DNA of 64,000 nt from Salinibacillus xinjiangensis (GTDB lineage: Bacteria > Bacillota > Bacilli > Bacillales > Alkalibacillaceae), in the NCBI RefSeq assembly GCF_009649735.1, contig NZ_WJNH01000005.1, positions 62,001 through 126,000 on the forward strand, given 5' to 3'. The notes under the pieces were generated by a model. It had not been told where the DNA came from, ran no database searches, and saw only the letters and a program-made list of their open reading frames with translations. Shown here one piece after another: positions 7,801 through 16,494 of this stretch. How positions within the stretch are numbered: position 1 is the stretch's first letter; each line of letters starts with the position of its first letter. The translations under genes were made by a program, and so were the position numbers.

Positions 7801-8262
7801 TTACTTTCTTTTACGTCGGAAAGTATTGAAGATAATTTCCATACAAACATATCCATCTGACTTTTTCTGACCGACCCTAAAAGGAATGATATTCATTATA
7901 GCGAGCCACAGATTAAAATAAAAGGTTAATGATAATATATTACTAGTGCCCAATGGAAAAAGTGAAAGAATCAGCACAGCTACCAACCCATTAACCAATG
8001 GTCCTGCAGAAGAAATCAATATTTTTTCCATTTTTGAAAAGTCTAATTCCTTTTCACTAGCTGCATGTCCGCCCATAAATGGGAGTGTGTGAAGATGAAT
8101 AAAAAGTCGTCCAACTCGGATAACTTTTCGTTCCTTCCCTATCCCAATGGAAAAATGGATACAATCAGCCTTCAATAAATAGGCTGATCCCGCATGTCCT
8201 AGCTCATGAAGAACAATTGAAATTGGAGCGATAACAAATAGAAACACAACTAAATTCATCAT
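7801..8262 (-). CDS. Minimal M50 (site-2-protease-like) membrane metalloprotease
   Basis: 153-aa polytopic membrane protein with the zinc-binding HELGH at about residues 20-24 (VLHELGHAGSAYLL) inside TM1 and a second conserved part MNIIPFRVGQKKSDGY, in which NxxPxxxxDG supplies the third ligand Asp in M50 proteases. Four predicted TM helices. No PDZ domain, so shorter than RseP or SpoIVFB. Substrate unknown. It might be involved in intramembrane cleavage of a regulator; nothing adjacent identifies one. RBS AGGGG is distant (about 11 bases). Confidence 0.75.
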   Translation of the reverse strand: MMNLVVFLFVIAPISIVLHELGHAGSAYLLKADCIHFSIGIGKERKVIRVGRLFIHLHTLPFMGGHAASEKELDFSKMEKILISSAGPLVNGLVAVLILSLFPLGTSNILSLTFYFNLWLAIMNIIPFRVGQKKSDGYVCMEIIFNTFRRKRK

Positions 8263-8290
8263 CTATTACGTTTCCCCTCTACTTGCCATA

Positions 8291-8308
8291 TAACAAGCTC
8301 GCTTGTTA
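8291..8308. repeat. Perfect inverted repeat upstream of the M50 gene
   Basis: TAACAAGC-TC-GCTTGTTA, a perfect 18-bp palindrome 29 bp before the M50 start. Could be an operator or a small hairpin; no T-run on either side. Confidence 0.6.
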
Positions 8309-8314
8309 GGCATT

Positions 8315-8367
8315 AGAAGAACACAAATATCGTTAATAATGGCATAATTGAATTTGTATTCTTTCTT
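8315..8367. repeat. Dispersed hairpin element, copy 3 (upstream of the M50 gene)
   Basis: AGAAGAACACAAAT pairs with ATTTGTATTCTTTCT; the loop side carries AATGGCATAATTG. Same architecture as 6176-6223 but more diverged in the core. Confidence 0.5.
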
Positions 8368-8373
8368 AAACTG

Positions 8374-8400
8374 AGAAAAAGAGGGAGTCCCTCTTTTTCT
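8374..8400 (-). terminator. Terminator after ppiB
   Basis: AGAAAAAGAGGGA and TCCCTCTTTTTCT form a perfect 13-bp inverted repeat immediately after the ppiB stop; symmetric, so could act both ways. Confidence 0.85.
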
Positions 8401-8408
8401 GTACAGAG

Positions 8409-8849
8409 TTATTCAGCGTCAAATACTTTGACTTCCTTCATGACATCCCCGTTAGACATTGCCTTCGCTGCTTCTAAACCAGAAGTTACTTGTCCAAAAA
8501 CTGTGTGTACTCCGTCTAAATGTGGTTGTGCCTCATGAACGATAAAGAATTGACATGATCCAGTATCCTTACCAGCATGTGCCATTGATAGGCTCCCAGG
8601 TACATGCTTATGAGGGTTCCCTTCTGTTTCACATTTGATGGTGTAGCCAGCTGAACCTGTTCCATTTCCTACAGGGCAGCCTCCTTGACTTACGAAACCT
8701 GGAATAACACGGTGAAAGGTAAGTCCATCATAAAAGCCTTCTTTAGCCAACTTCTCAAAGTTTGCGACAGTACCAGGTGCTTCGTTTGGGTATAGTTCAA
8801 ATTCGATTTTTTCATTGTTATCCATTAAAATATAGCCTTGTTTTGACAA
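8409..8849 (-). CDS. ppiB: Peptidyl-prolyl cis-trans isomerase (cyclophilin) PpiB
   Basis: Cytoplasmic cyclophilin accelerating proline isomerisation. 146 aa, no signal peptide. Family signatures: [13 protein letters not shown] (catalytic Arg and hydrophobic pocket), [18 protein letters not shown] and [11 protein letters not shown]. Starts with TTG, nine bases after AAGGAG. Monocistronic between two terminators. B. subtilis ppiB lies in the same region, between rib genes and lysA/spoVA. Confidence 0.95.
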   Translation of the reverse strand: MSKQGYILMDNNEKIEFELYPNEAPGTVANFEKLAKEGFYDGLTFHRVIPGFVSQGGCPVGNGTGSAGYTIKCETEGNPHKHVPGSLSMAHAGKDTGSCQFFIVHEAQPHLDGVHTVFGQVTSGLEAAKAMSNGDVMKEVKVFDAE

Positions 8850-8892
8850 TATTTTCAGCTCCTTTATGTAAAATCAATTCTAATCATATCAT

Positions 8893-8929
8893 AAAAAGGA
8901 GCCAATAACACATAGTTCGTTTTGGCTCC
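8893..8929 (-). terminator. Terminator after lysA
   Basis: GGAGCCAA and TTGGCTCC pair across a loop; on the minus strand TTTTTATG follows. Confidence 0.8.
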
Positions 8930-8939
8930 GTTATCTTAG

Positions 8940-10220
8940 TTATTCATAAGACAAATCTAATCTTGTCAATTCCTCATAAGATTCTCTTTGGACCACTAAT
9001 TTTTCCTTCCCGTCCTCAATAAATACTACAGCTGACTTTGGAAAGCGATTATAATGATTGGACATGGAATAACCGTAGGCACCAGTGGAGAATACTGCTA
9101 ATGTGTCCCCTGGCTCAATGGACTCAGGTACCTTTAGATCCCAAATAAGCATATCCCCTGATTCACAGCATTTACCGGCGATAGAAACGGTCTTGGTGGC
9201 GGGTTCATTCATTTTATTAGCCACAACTGCATCATACTTGGCATTGTACAAAGCTGGTCGGATGTTATCGGTCATTCCACCATTTACGGAAACATAGGTA
9301 CGAACATCAGGGATGTCTTTGATAGAACCAATCGTATATAAGGTTATCCCTGCCTCACCTACAATGGCCCGACCAGGTTCAATCCATAGTTCAGGAATGG
9401 GTAGTTCAAAGTCATTAGCTTGCTTCTTCACTTCAGACACCAAGGCCTCTACATAATGTCCATGCGGCTTTGGTTCGTCCTCTTCTGTATACCTAATTCC
9501 GAAACCACCTCCCAAATTCAAGACCTCTGGGGTATAGTGGTATTGTAGGTTCCATTGATTCATAGCTTGGAATAGTTTTTGAACAGCCATGACAAATCCA
9601 GTAGTTTCAAAGATTTGTGAACCGATGTGACAATGAATTCCAGCAACATGAATCCGTTCATCCTCCAAGACTTGTAATAACGCCTTGTCCGCCTGTCCAT
9701 TTGATAGATCAAAACCAAATTTAGAATCTTCCTGCCCTGTTAAAATATAATCATGGGTATGCGCTTCAATCCCAGGAGTCACACGGAGTAATATAGAAAT
9801 ATTTTGATTATACTGTTCGGTTAGATGCTTTAATAATTCTATCTCATAGAAATTATCCACGACAATACAACCAATTTGATGTTGAAGCGCCATTTCTAAT
9901 TCCTCAATGCTTTTATTATTTCCGTGCATATGAATACGTTCAGCAGGAAAGCCTGCCTTCAAAGCTGTATGAAGTTCGCCCTGAGAGACAACATCCAGGC
10001 TAAGTCCTTCCTGTTTAGCCACCTGCAACATCGCAACAGTTGAGAAGGCCTTACTGGCATACGCGACCTGAAAATTCACACCAAGTTCTTTAAACGTATC
10101 AACAAATGCTCTTGCGTGGTCCCTAATTTCATTTACATCGTAAACATATAAGGGAGTTCCATATTTCTTTCCAAGCTCAATGGTATCTATATTAGCAAAC
10201 TGCAAATGATTATTTGTCAT
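8940..10220 (-). CDS. lysA: Diaminopimelate decarboxylase
   Basis: Last step of lysine synthesis: meso-diaminopimelate to L-lysine, PLP-dependent, fold III (alanine-racemase-like barrel). 426 aa. PLP lysine is in QVAYASKAF; the glycine-rich phosphate loop is NLGGGFGIRY; the substrate-side motifs HCHIGSQI, EPGRAIVGEAG and the catalytic CCESGD are present. Start at ATG 10220 after AGGGGTG. As in B. subtilis it follows the spoVA operon, but a terminator separates it here from spoVAF. Confidence 0.96.
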   Translation of the reverse strand: MTNNHLQFANIDTIELGKKYGTPLYVYDVNEIRDHARAFVDTFKELGVNFQVAYASKAFSTVAMLQVAKQEGLSLDVVSQGELHTALKAGFPAERIHMHGNNKSIEELEMALQHQIGCIVVDNFYEIELLKHLTEQYNQNISILLRVTPGIEAHTHDYILTGQEDSKFGFDLSNGQADKALLQVLEDERIHVAGIHCHIGSQIFETTGFVMAVQKLFQAMNQWNLQYHYTPEVLNLGGGFGIRYTEEDEPKPHGHYVEALVSEVKKQANDFELPIPELWIEPGRAIVGEAGITLYTIGSIKDIPDVRTYVSVNGGMTDNIRPALYNAKYDAVVANKMNEPATKTVSIAGKCCESGDMLIWDLKVPESIEPGDTLAVFSTGAYGYSMSNHYNRFPKSAVVFIEDGKEKLVVQRESYEELTRLDLSYE

Positions 10221-10257
10221 TCCTCTCACCCCTTTTTCATAAACATGAATCCTGTGT

Positions 10258-10292
10258 AAAAAAGAAAAGAGACAGCTAAAACTGCCTCTTTT
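10258..10292 (-). terminator. Terminator of the spoVA operon
   Basis: AAAAGAGGCAG and CTGTCTCTTTT pair around TTTTAG and are followed by CTTTTTT on the minus strand. Confidence 0.85.
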
Positions 10293-10356
10293 ACTGCAGT
10301 ACGATAAAGTATAACGTTACTTTATCATATCCCCTATAGGGATTCAATAACTTCCC

Positions 10357-11823
10357 CTAAGGTTGCCTGTGGTTGTTTTTAGGACGAACAATACTTGGGC
10401 GACGCTTCGTTAGTGGTACAGATACTCTAAATAAGATTTGAAACATGCCTTTAGGATCAAAAGGAATTAATGGCCATAAATAAGGAGTGTTGAGTGATCT
10501 CCGACTTGCTAAAAACAGTACATATAATGTACACCCAATAACTAAGCCTTTCACTCCATAAAATGCAACAGCTAATATTAGCACTAGCCTTGTCATTTTA
10601 TTTGCTACACCTAACTCGTAGCTCGGGGTGGCAAACGCTCCAATCGCGCTAATGGATACATATAAAATGACTTCAGGCATAAACAGCCCAACATCTATCG
10701 CAATTTGTCCAATCAATACAGCAGCAATTAAACCCATTGCAGTTGAGAGTGGTGTAGGCGTATGAATGGCCGCCATCCTCAAAAACTCAATACCGATATC
10801 CGCTAATATGATTTGGGCGACAATCGGTACGTTACCTTCTTCAGTAGGTCCAATAAACTCTAACCCTTTTGGTAAAAGCGTAGGATCCATCACAAACATT
10901 AACCAAATCGGCAATAAAAAGATGGATGCCATAATCCCTAAAAAGCGGACCCAACGTACAAACGTTCCTGCTGCAGGAGATTCTCGGTACTCCTCTGCGT
11001 GTTGGACATGATGAAAGTATGTGGTAGGTGTAATAATCATACTTGGTGATGTATCCACTAAAATAATCACATGCCCCTCCAAAAGATGAGCCGCTGCGAC
11101 GTCTGGCCTTTCCGTATAACGGACCATCGGAAATGGATTATATCCTTGTGAAACTAAGAACTCCTCCACAGTTTTATCCGCCATTGAAATCCCATCGATT
11201 TCAATGTTCTCAATTTCTTGTTTCACTAGGTCCACTAAACCTTGATCTGCTACATCCTGTACATACATAAACACAATATCTGTCTTTGAGCGCTCACCAA
11301 CCTTAGTGATTTCTACTCGTAACCGTTCATCCCGAATTCTCCTGCGTGTTAGAGCAGTATTTTCAATGATATTTTCTGTATAACCATCTCTAGAGCCTCT
11401 AACCACCTTCTCCGTATCTGGCTCTTGAGGGCTCCGCCCAGGATAATGCCTAACATCAACAATGAAAGCTTCCTTTACACCATCAATAAAAATAACAATA
11501 AGACCTGATAGTAACTGGTCCACTGCTTCATCCATAGTTTTAACTTCTTCTACTTGTTGGTGAACAAGGCGATTATGAATAATCTCTTTTACTTTTCTAT
11601 GATTGGACTCAAAATCATTTATCTCAACGAGCTTTTTAACGATTTCTATGATGAATGATGTATCACAAAGACCAGTTAAGTAATAAATATCCACATCTTT
11701 TTTTAATACCTTGATTTGTCTAAACCCAACGTCAAAGGAAACACCGACGCCAACATGCTCTTTTAAATACCGTTGATTTTCAGCAATGTTGTCTGAAACT
11801 GGTACTTTTTGTGATTTTGACAT
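10357..11823 (-). CDS. spoVAF: Stage V sporulation protein AF (GerA-family)
   Basis: 488-aa GerA/SpoVAF family membrane protein: a cytosolic N-terminal region of about 290 residues (contains VDTSPSMIITPTTYFHHVQH) and then four to five TM helices with GLEFIGPTEEGNVP and LADIGIEFLRMAAIHTPTPLS typical of GerAA-type subunits, and an IRPKNNHRQP-like basic tail. Last gene of the spoVA operon, which makes the dipicolinate-Ca channel of the spore inner membrane; SpoVAF modulates DPA release in germination. Start ATG 11823 chosen over TTG 11829. Confidence 0.95.
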   Translation of the reverse strand: MSKSQKVPVSDNIAENQRYLKEHVGVGVSFDVGFRQIKVLKKDVDIYYLTGLCDTSFIIEIVKKLVEINDFESNHRKVKEIIHNRLVHQQVEEVKTMDEAVDQLLSGLIVIFIDGVKEAFIVDVRHYPGRSPQEPDTEKVVRGSRDGYTENIIENTALTRRRIRDERLRVEITKVGERSKTDIVFMYVQDVADQGLVDLVKQEIENIEIDGISMADKTVEEFLVSQGYNPFPMVRYTERPDVAAAHLLEGHVIILVDTSPSMIITPTTYFHHVQHAEEYRESPAAGTFVRWVRFLGIMASIFLLPIWLMFVMDPTLLPKGLEFIGPTEEGNVPIVAQIILADIGIEFLRMAAIHTPTPLSTAMGLIAAVLIGQIAIDVGLFMPEVILYVSISAIGAFATPSYELGVANKMTRLVLILAVAFYGVKGLVIGCTLYVLFLASRRSLNTPYLWPLIPFDPKGMFQILFRVSVPLTKRRPSIVRPKNNHRQP

Positions 11824-11849
11824 AATCAATATCTACCCTTTCTACTTCC

Positions 11850-12200
11850 TTAGCCTTTAGGTTTAAAGAAAACACTTACGAGAAAACCAAATAAAATGGC
11901 GGACGCTATTCCCGCAGAGGTAAGTTGGAAAATCCCGATAGAAACTCCAATAAATCCATGATCCTGCGCTTGTTCCATTGCACCGTGCAGCAATGAATGT
12001 CCAAAGCTTGTAATCGGAACCGTTGCACCGGCACCGGCAAATTCAATTAACTTATCGTAGAGACTAAACCCATCCAGGATTGCACCGACCACTACAAATG
12101 ATGATAATACGTGACCAGGTGTTAACTTCACGACATCTAAAAGGAGTTGCCCAATAACACAAATAGCTCCTCCAACGAGAAAGGCCCATAAGTAGTCCAT
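11850..12200 (-). CDS. spoVAE: Stage V sporulation protein AE (membrane form, AEb)
   Basis: 116-aa membrane protein with [20 protein letters not shown] and [17 protein letters not shown], matching SpoVAEb and closely resembling SpoVAC (same GGLICVLGQ and AGSAVPITGFANA pattern), showing ancient duplication. Start ATG at 12200 overlaps the spoVAD stop (TAATG). The cytosolic SpoVAEa gene that B. subtilis carries between AE and AF is absent. Confidence 0.94.
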   Translation of the reverse strand: MDYLWAFLVGGAICVIGQLLLDVVKLTPGHVLSSFVVVGAILDGFSLYDKLIEFAGAGATVPITSFGHSLLHGAMEQAQDHGFIGVSIGIFQLTSAGIASAILFGFLVSVFFKPKG

Positions 12201-13216
12201 TATGATGTCAACTCCTCTCTCTTTAGTACAACACCGTGCGCTATACAAGGTATCGTTTCCTTTTGCTGTATCATGGTAGGACTTAAAAGTGCTCCAGTTG
12301 CAACGACAAAAACTTTATTAAGATTCCCTTTACGAATTTCATTCAAGACATGACCATATGTCACAACTGCAGAACAAGCACAGCCACTACCTCCCGCAAA
12401 AACTGGCTGATCACTGTTATAGACCATCAATCCACAGTCGTTATGAATCTCATCTACATTAATCCCATCTTCTTTTAGCATATCCTTTAGTATTGGACTA
12501 CCTACTGAAGATAAATCGCCTGATAGAATCAAATCATAATCATTTGGCGTTCTACCCAAGTCTCCTAAATGAGTCTTGATCGTATCAAAGGCAGCTGGAG
12601 CCATCGCTGTACCCATGTCAAAAGGATCACCCATTTGGTAGTCCATAACTTTTCCGATTGTTGCACATTCTATACCGATGTTAGATGGATTTTTGGAAAC
12701 TAGTGCCGCGCCAGCTCCTGTGATGGTAGTTGTGGCAGATGCCGGCTTTTGACTTCCGTACTCTGTAGGGTAACGAAACTGCCTTTCAGCACTTGCATTG
12801 TGACTGCTGGTAGCGGCTACCGCGTTGTTTGCAAAACCGGCATCTACTAGAGCGCTCGCCGTTGCTAGTGTTTCCATGGATGTAGAGCACGCTCCAAACA
12901 TCGTCAATAATGGTATGGATAGGGCTCTTGCTGCATAATTGGAAGAAACATTTTGATTTAGTAAATCTCCACTTAATAAAATGTCGATTTGATCTGTCTG
13001 AAGCTTTGCCTTTTGAATACAGGTTTGAATGGATTGCTGGAGTATTCTTCTCTCAGCTTTTTCCCAGTTATCCTCATGACAATGGAGGTCATCATATGTG
13101 ATGTCATAGGTTTCCCCTAATGGTCCTTGCTTTTCCATTGGCCCTGCAACGGTTGCTGCTTCATTAATATAAACATTATTTTCAAAATACCATGTTTGCC
13201 GACCCATTTTTCGCAT
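12200..13216 (-). CDS. spoVAD: Stage V sporulation protein AD
   Basis: 338-aa thiolase-fold protein that binds dipicolinic acid and delivers it to the SpoVA channel. The thiolase-like N-terminal part has [10 protein letters not shown] (cysteine equivalent position), and the C-terminal half has [23 protein letters not shown] precedes ATG 13216 by eight bases. In the spore the protein is peripheral on the outer face of the inner membrane. Confidence 0.96.
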   Translation of the reverse strand: MRKMGRQTWYFENNVYINEAATVAGPMEKQGPLGETYDITYDDLHCHEDNWEKAERRILQQSIQTCIQKAKLQTDQIDILLSGDLLNQNVSSNYAARALSIPLLTMFGACSTSMETLATASALVDAGFANNAVAATSSHNASAERQFRYPTEYGSQKPASATTTITGAGAALVSKNPSNIGIECATIGKVMDYQMGDPFDMGTAMAPAAFDTIKTHLGDLGRTPNDYDLILSGDLSSVGSPILKDMLKEDGINVDEIHNDCGLMVYNSDQPVFAGGSGCACSAVVTYGHVLNEIRKGNLNKVFVVATGALLSPTMIQQKETIPCIAHGVVLKREELTS

Positions 13217-13233
13217 CTATTTAACCTCCTATC

Positions 13234-13686
13234 CTATTGAGTTAACAAAAAGCGAATAATTCCTACGATATATGCTGAGACCGTACCAAACACGATAACA
13301 GAGCCAGCAAGTTTAAACATATTGCCTCCAACCCCAAGGACATAGCCCTCACTTTTATGCTCTAAGGCAGCACTTGTTATGGCATTCGCAAAGCCTGTAA
13401 TCGGAACCGCTGAACCCGCTCCCGCAAATTGAGCTAATTTATCATATATGCCTAACCCTGTTAAAATGGCGGAAATAAGAATAAGAGTGGCTGCGGTAGG
13501 ACTAGCAGCATCCTTTTCACTATAATCAAATACATTTATATAGAAATCCGTTAATGCCTGACCTAAAACACAAATTAAACCACCTACGACAAATGCCTTT
13601 ACACAGTTGAGTAGAAGGTTTGGTTTTGGCTGATAAGTTTTGACTGTATTTTTATAATTTTGCTTGTCAAATTTTTTAGTACTCAT
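13234..13686 (-). CDS. spoVAC: Stage V sporulation protein AC
   Basis: 150 aa, same length as B. subtilis SpoVAC, the mechanosensitive-channel component for DPA movement. Basic N-terminal 35 residues, then TM helices with FVVGGLICVLGQALTDFY and FAGAGSAVPITGFANAITS. Start taken at ATG 13686, five bases after GGGGTG; an upstream in-frame start at 13710 would overlap spoVAB by 11 bases. Confidence 0.95.
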   Translation of the reverse strand: MSTKKFDKQNYKNTVKTYQPKPNLLLNCVKAFVVGGLICVLGQALTDFYINVFDYSEKDAASPTAATLILISAILTGLGIYDKLAQFAGAGSAVPITGFANAITSAALEHKSEGYVLGVGGNMFKLAGSVIVFGTVSAYIVGIIRFLLTQ

Positions 13687-13699
13687 AATTACACCCCAT

Positions 13700-14116
13700 T
13701 TATTTAACAAAAATTACCCACTGAAACAGCGAACCAAAGATTTTCCCCAATACAATAGCCATTAAAAAGACCAATATTTGCCCATCCATGCCTATTCGTT
13801 TGGCTAATATCGGAAATACATTCAGCACCTCCGTTAAGGCTGCTGCTAACATCCCAATAAAAATCCCATGAAATAATCCCCAAACCATTTCGATAATAAT
13901 GGGGACATGAAACACTATGGAGCTAAATGATAACAATGTGCCAAACAATGAACCTGAAATTACGCTTGTTTCATATTTTGGGATATATCGATGACTTTTA
14001 CTTAATTGAACTAACCGCGGGATTATTCCCAGTACAGTTAAAAATGCAACAAACCCGGCTCCAACAGCCAGCCCAGAAGCTAATCCAATAAATGCTTCTA
14101 TGAGGTTAATCATCAT
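13700..14116 (-). CDS. spoVAB: Stage V sporulation protein AB
   Basis: 138-aa membrane protein with four TM helices and the conserved GLASGLAVGAGFVAFLTVLG and IPRLVQLSKS segments of SpoVAB. Overlaps spoVAA by 11 bases and precedes spoVAC. Role within the SpoVA channel is required but mechanistically undefined. Confidence 0.94.
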   Translation of the reverse strand: MMINLIEAFIGLASGLAVGAGFVAFLTVLGIIPRLVQLSKSHRYIPKYETSVISGSLFGTLLSFSSIVFHVPIIIEMVWGLFHGIFIGMLAAALTEVLNVFPILAKRIGMDGQILVFLMAIVLGKIFGSLFQWVIFVK

Positions 14117-14720
14117 CTTTTTTTCTCAATTCATTTTCATGAATAGTGACATACTGATCTAGATTCTGTTGATAGTTATGGATTTCCACTTCTAATGGGC
14201 TTGGCTCTTCATTAATCCTCTTTTGGAAAACATGATTAAAAAATAAAATCATCCCTAGCCCTAACCCGACCGAATAGGGAATTTGTAGCCACAGCGGATA
14301 TTTATCCTGATGACCTGTAATCATATAATGAAGTTTTTGTTGAACTTCCTGCATACTGACATCGTAATGAAAGTTCATAATTGCCATTCCAGATCCGATG
14401 AATAGCAATAACCATATAAAAGCTACCAGGCTAAAATGTGGATGCTTATTCGGGATTGCAATGTAAGCAATTGTTTGATTAGGTCCAATTGATTGAAATT
14501 CCAAGTTAGGATGCTGCTGACTAAGCAGTTCAATGATGGAAAAAATATCGAACACAACAATGTTCTTATCTTCTTTCTTTACCTGATAAATAAACGCATT
14601 TTCTAATTGTTTTTTCCATGTTTCACTTGCTGAGATATAGGCGATATCTTTTAATAAAATTTTTTTCTCTTTAGGGATTTTCGTTTTATTTCTTAAACGG
14701 ATGTATACTTGATCCCCCAT
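14106..14720 (-). CDS. spoVAA: Stage V sporulation protein AA
   Basis: First gene of the spoVA operon. 204 aa: soluble N-terminal about 95 residues (VYIRLRNKTKIPK..., DIFSIIELLSQQHPNLEFQ) followed by two TM helices at about 112-130 and 160-180 and an acidic tail. Start ATG 14720 follows GGGAGGAG by eight bases. A sigma-G promoter is visible upstream, matching forespore expression of this operon. Confidence 0.94.
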   Translation of the reverse strand: MGDQVYIRLRNKTKIPKEKKILLKDIAYISASETWKKQLENAFIYQVKKEDKNIVVFDIFSIIELLSQQHPNLEFQSIGPNQTIAYIAIPNKHPHFSLVAFIWLLLFIGSGMAIMNFHYDVSMQEVQQKLHYMITGHQDKYPLWLQIPYSVGLGLGMILFFNHVFQKRINEEPSPLEVEIHNYQQNLDQYVTIHENELRKKDDD

Positions 14721-14756
14721 AATGGATACTCCTCCCATTCATGAGAAGTTTACGTT

Positions 14757-14786
14757 TATTATGTGTAGTTAGAGGTTTGTTCATGC
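14757..14786 (-). promoter_or_regulatory. Sigma-G promoter of the spoVA operon
   Basis: Minus strand GCATGA (-35), 17-base spacer, CATAATA (-10) fits the sigma-G consensus GHATR / CATNHTA and lies about 37 bases upstream of the spoVAA start. Confidence 0.75.
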
Positions 14787-14789
14787 ATA

Positions 14790-14827
14790 AGAAAAGGCGC
14801 CAGTGAATACACTTCACTTGACGCCTT
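14790..14827 (-). terminator. Terminator after sigF
   Basis: AAGGCGTCAAGTGAA pairs imperfectly with TTCACTGGCGCCTT followed by TTCTTATG. It separates spoIIA from spoVA transcription. Confidence 0.8.
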
Positions 14828-14831
14828 ACTT

Positions 14832-15593
14832 CTAGGTTTTCATTTGATCGCGAATATTATCTAAAATCTTTTTTTCCAATCTTGATACTTGAACCTGCGA
14901 TATATCCAGCCTATTGGCCACCTCAGACTGTGTCTGGTCCTTAAAATAACGCAAGTAAATGATTAAGCGTTCCCGTTCGTTCAAATTTCGGATAACTTCT
15001 TTCAAGGCAATTTTGTCAAACCATTTTGTGTCCTCATCAGACATTTGATCTAAGAGCGTAATCGGGTCTCCATCATTTTCATATACAGTTTCATGAATGG
15101 AATGAGGTGATTTCGACGCTTCCTGTGCAAATACAATATCCTCAGGGGATAAATCCAATTCATCTGCTAGCTCCTGAATAGTTGGTGAACGTCCATATTC
15201 CTTTGTAAGTTCATCACGTTTTTTACGTATTTTATTCCCCGTTTCCTTTAGTGATCGGCTTACCTTAATACTTCCATCATCACGAATAAAACGTTGAATT
15301 TCACCAATAATCATAGGTACAGCATAGGTAGAAAATTTCACATCATAGGATAAGTCAAACTTATCAATCGATTTTAATAAGCCTATGCTTCCTATTTGGA
15401 ATAAATCATCCGCATCGTAACCACGATTCAAAAAACGTTGGACCACAGACCAAACTAGACGAGTATTTTTTTCCACAAGAAGGTCCCGTGCATCTTGGTC
15501 ACCTTGTTGACTATCAAAAATTAACTTTTTCACTTCTTTATCAGACAATTGCTTGTCTTTTTTGGAATGTTTCAAATCCACATCCATAGACAT
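14832..15593 (-). CDS. sigF: RNA polymerase sigma-F
   Basis: First forespore-specific sigma factor. 253 aa with region 2 (RLVWSVVQRFLNRGYDADDLFQIGSIG), region 3 (KETGNKIRKKRDELTKEYGRSPT) and region 4 (LRYFKDQTQSEVANRLDISQ), as in sigma-70 family SigF/SigG. Held inactive by SpoIIAB encoded immediately upstream (10-base gap). Third gene of the spoIIA operon. Confidence 0.97.
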   Translation of the reverse strand: MSMDVDLKHSKKDKQLSDKEVKKLIFDSQQGDQDARDLLVEKNTRLVWSVVQRFLNRGYDADDLFQIGSIGLLKSIDKFDLSYDVKFSTYAVPMIIGEIQRFIRDDGSIKVSRSLKETGNKIRKKRDELTKEYGRSPTIQELADELDLSPEDIVFAQEASKSPHSIHETVYENDGDPITLLDQMSDEDTKWFDKIALKEVIRNLNERERLIIYLRYFKDQTQSEVANRLDISQVQVSRLEKKILDNIRDQMKT

Positions 15594-15603
15594 ATCCCCT
15601 TAA

Positions 15604-16041
15604 TCACACAAGGTTTTGATTCTTTTGAAAGTGTTTTTTCAGACTTACAATCGTCCCTTTACCCTCTTCTGATTGAATGTCAACTTCATCCATAAAATTT
15701 TCCATGATGGTAAAGCCCATTCCAGAACGCTCTAATTCTGGTTTTGACGTATAGAGAGGTTGCCTTGCCTCATCTAAATTATCAATGCCAATTCCTTCAT
15801 CTCTGATTTCTAATTCAACGTACTGATCATGTAAAACACAATGCATGTGAACCTTGCCATCTGGATTGTTCTCATATCCATGGATAATAGCATTGGTTAC
15901 CGCTTCGGAAACGACAGTTTTAATTTCAGTTAATTCATCCATTGTAGGGTCTATTTGGGCAATAAATGAAGCAATTGTTACCCTTGCAAAAGATTCATTT
16001 TCACTAAGCGCTGAAAATTCGAGGTGCATCTCATTTTTCAT
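15604..16041 (-). CDS. spoIIAB: Anti-sigma-F factor and serine kinase SpoIIAB
   Basis: 145-aa GHKL-fold kinase that binds sigma-F or phosphorylates SpoIIAA. ATP-site boxes: N-box [16 protein letters not shown]1 [15 protein letters not shown] and G2 [15 protein letters not shown]. Overlaps the spoIIAA stop by four bases (ATGA), the coupling that keeps the two partners at fixed ratio. Confidence 0.97.
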   Translation of the reverse strand: MKNEMHLEFSALSENESFARVTIASFIAQIDPTMDELTEIKTVVSEAVTNAIIHGYENNPDGKVHMHCVLHDQYVELEIRDEGIGIDNLDEARQPLYTSKPELERSGMGFTIMENFMDEVDIQSEEGKGTIVSLKKHFQKNQNLV

Positions 16042-16391
16042 GACGCCACCCCCAAACTTTTTAGCGCATACTCTTCGTTTTCTTCCAGTCTAACAATCTT
16101 AAAAAGACCGGAAAGCTCGAATAAACGCTTTACCGCTGGTGAAATGGAACAGACCACCATTTCTCCACCAAGCTCCTGTATTTCTTTATATCTGCCTAGC
16201 ATAACACCCAAACCTGAACTATCCATAAAGCTCAATGTTTCCAAATTCACTACAACATGCTTAACCTCGTTTTTTTGAATCTCATCTTGCCATTGTTTTT
16301 TTAAATTTTCTGATGTGTGATGATCAAGTTCACCTGATAATCTAACAAGCAGTACTTGATTTTTACATTCAAATTGAACAGAAAGACTCAA
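16038..16391 (-). CDS. spoIIAA: Anti-anti-sigma factor SpoIIAA
   Basis: 117-aa STAS-domain protein, same length as the B. subtilis homologue. The phosphorylated serine is S58 in [16 protein letters not shown]. It frees sigma-F by binding SpoIIAB after dephosphorylation by SpoIIE. It starts with TTG at 16391, ten bases after AAAGGAGG; an ATG four bases closer to that site is in another frame and gives no protein. First gene of spoIIA. Confidence 0.97.
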   Translation of the reverse strand: MSLSVQFECKNQVLLVRLSGELDHHTSENLKKQWQDEIQKNEVKHVVVNLETLSFMDSSGLGVMLGRYKEIQELGGEMVVCSISPAVKRLFELSGLFKIVRLEENEEYALKSLGVAS

Positions 16392-16428
16392 GATTCATAT
16401 GCCTCCTTTTACTCGTGCTTCTCTTGAG

Positions 16429-16458
16429 TCTTTCTTCTTTGCCATAGAATTTTCCTGC
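16429..16458 (-). promoter_or_regulatory. Sigma-H promoter of the spoIIA operon
   Basis: Minus strand GCAGGAAAA (-35, perfect RNAGGAWWW), 12-base spacer, GAAGAAAGA (-10, RNNGAAT-like). Lies in the 103-base gap between dacF and spoIIAA, so spoIIA has its own sporulation-onset promoter in addition to any readthrough from dacF. Confidence 0.75.
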
Positions 16459-16480
16459 TTCGTGACAAAACTAGTGCCAT

Positions 16481-16487
16481 TTCGCCA
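16481..16487 (-). promoter_or_regulatory. Spo0A box upstream of spoIIA
   Basis: TGGCGAA on the minus strand is an exact TGNCGAA 0A box, about 23 bases upstream of the sigma-H -35, the region where Spo0A~P binds at spoIIA in B. subtilis. Confidence 0.6.
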
Positions 16488-16494
16488 AATTACG

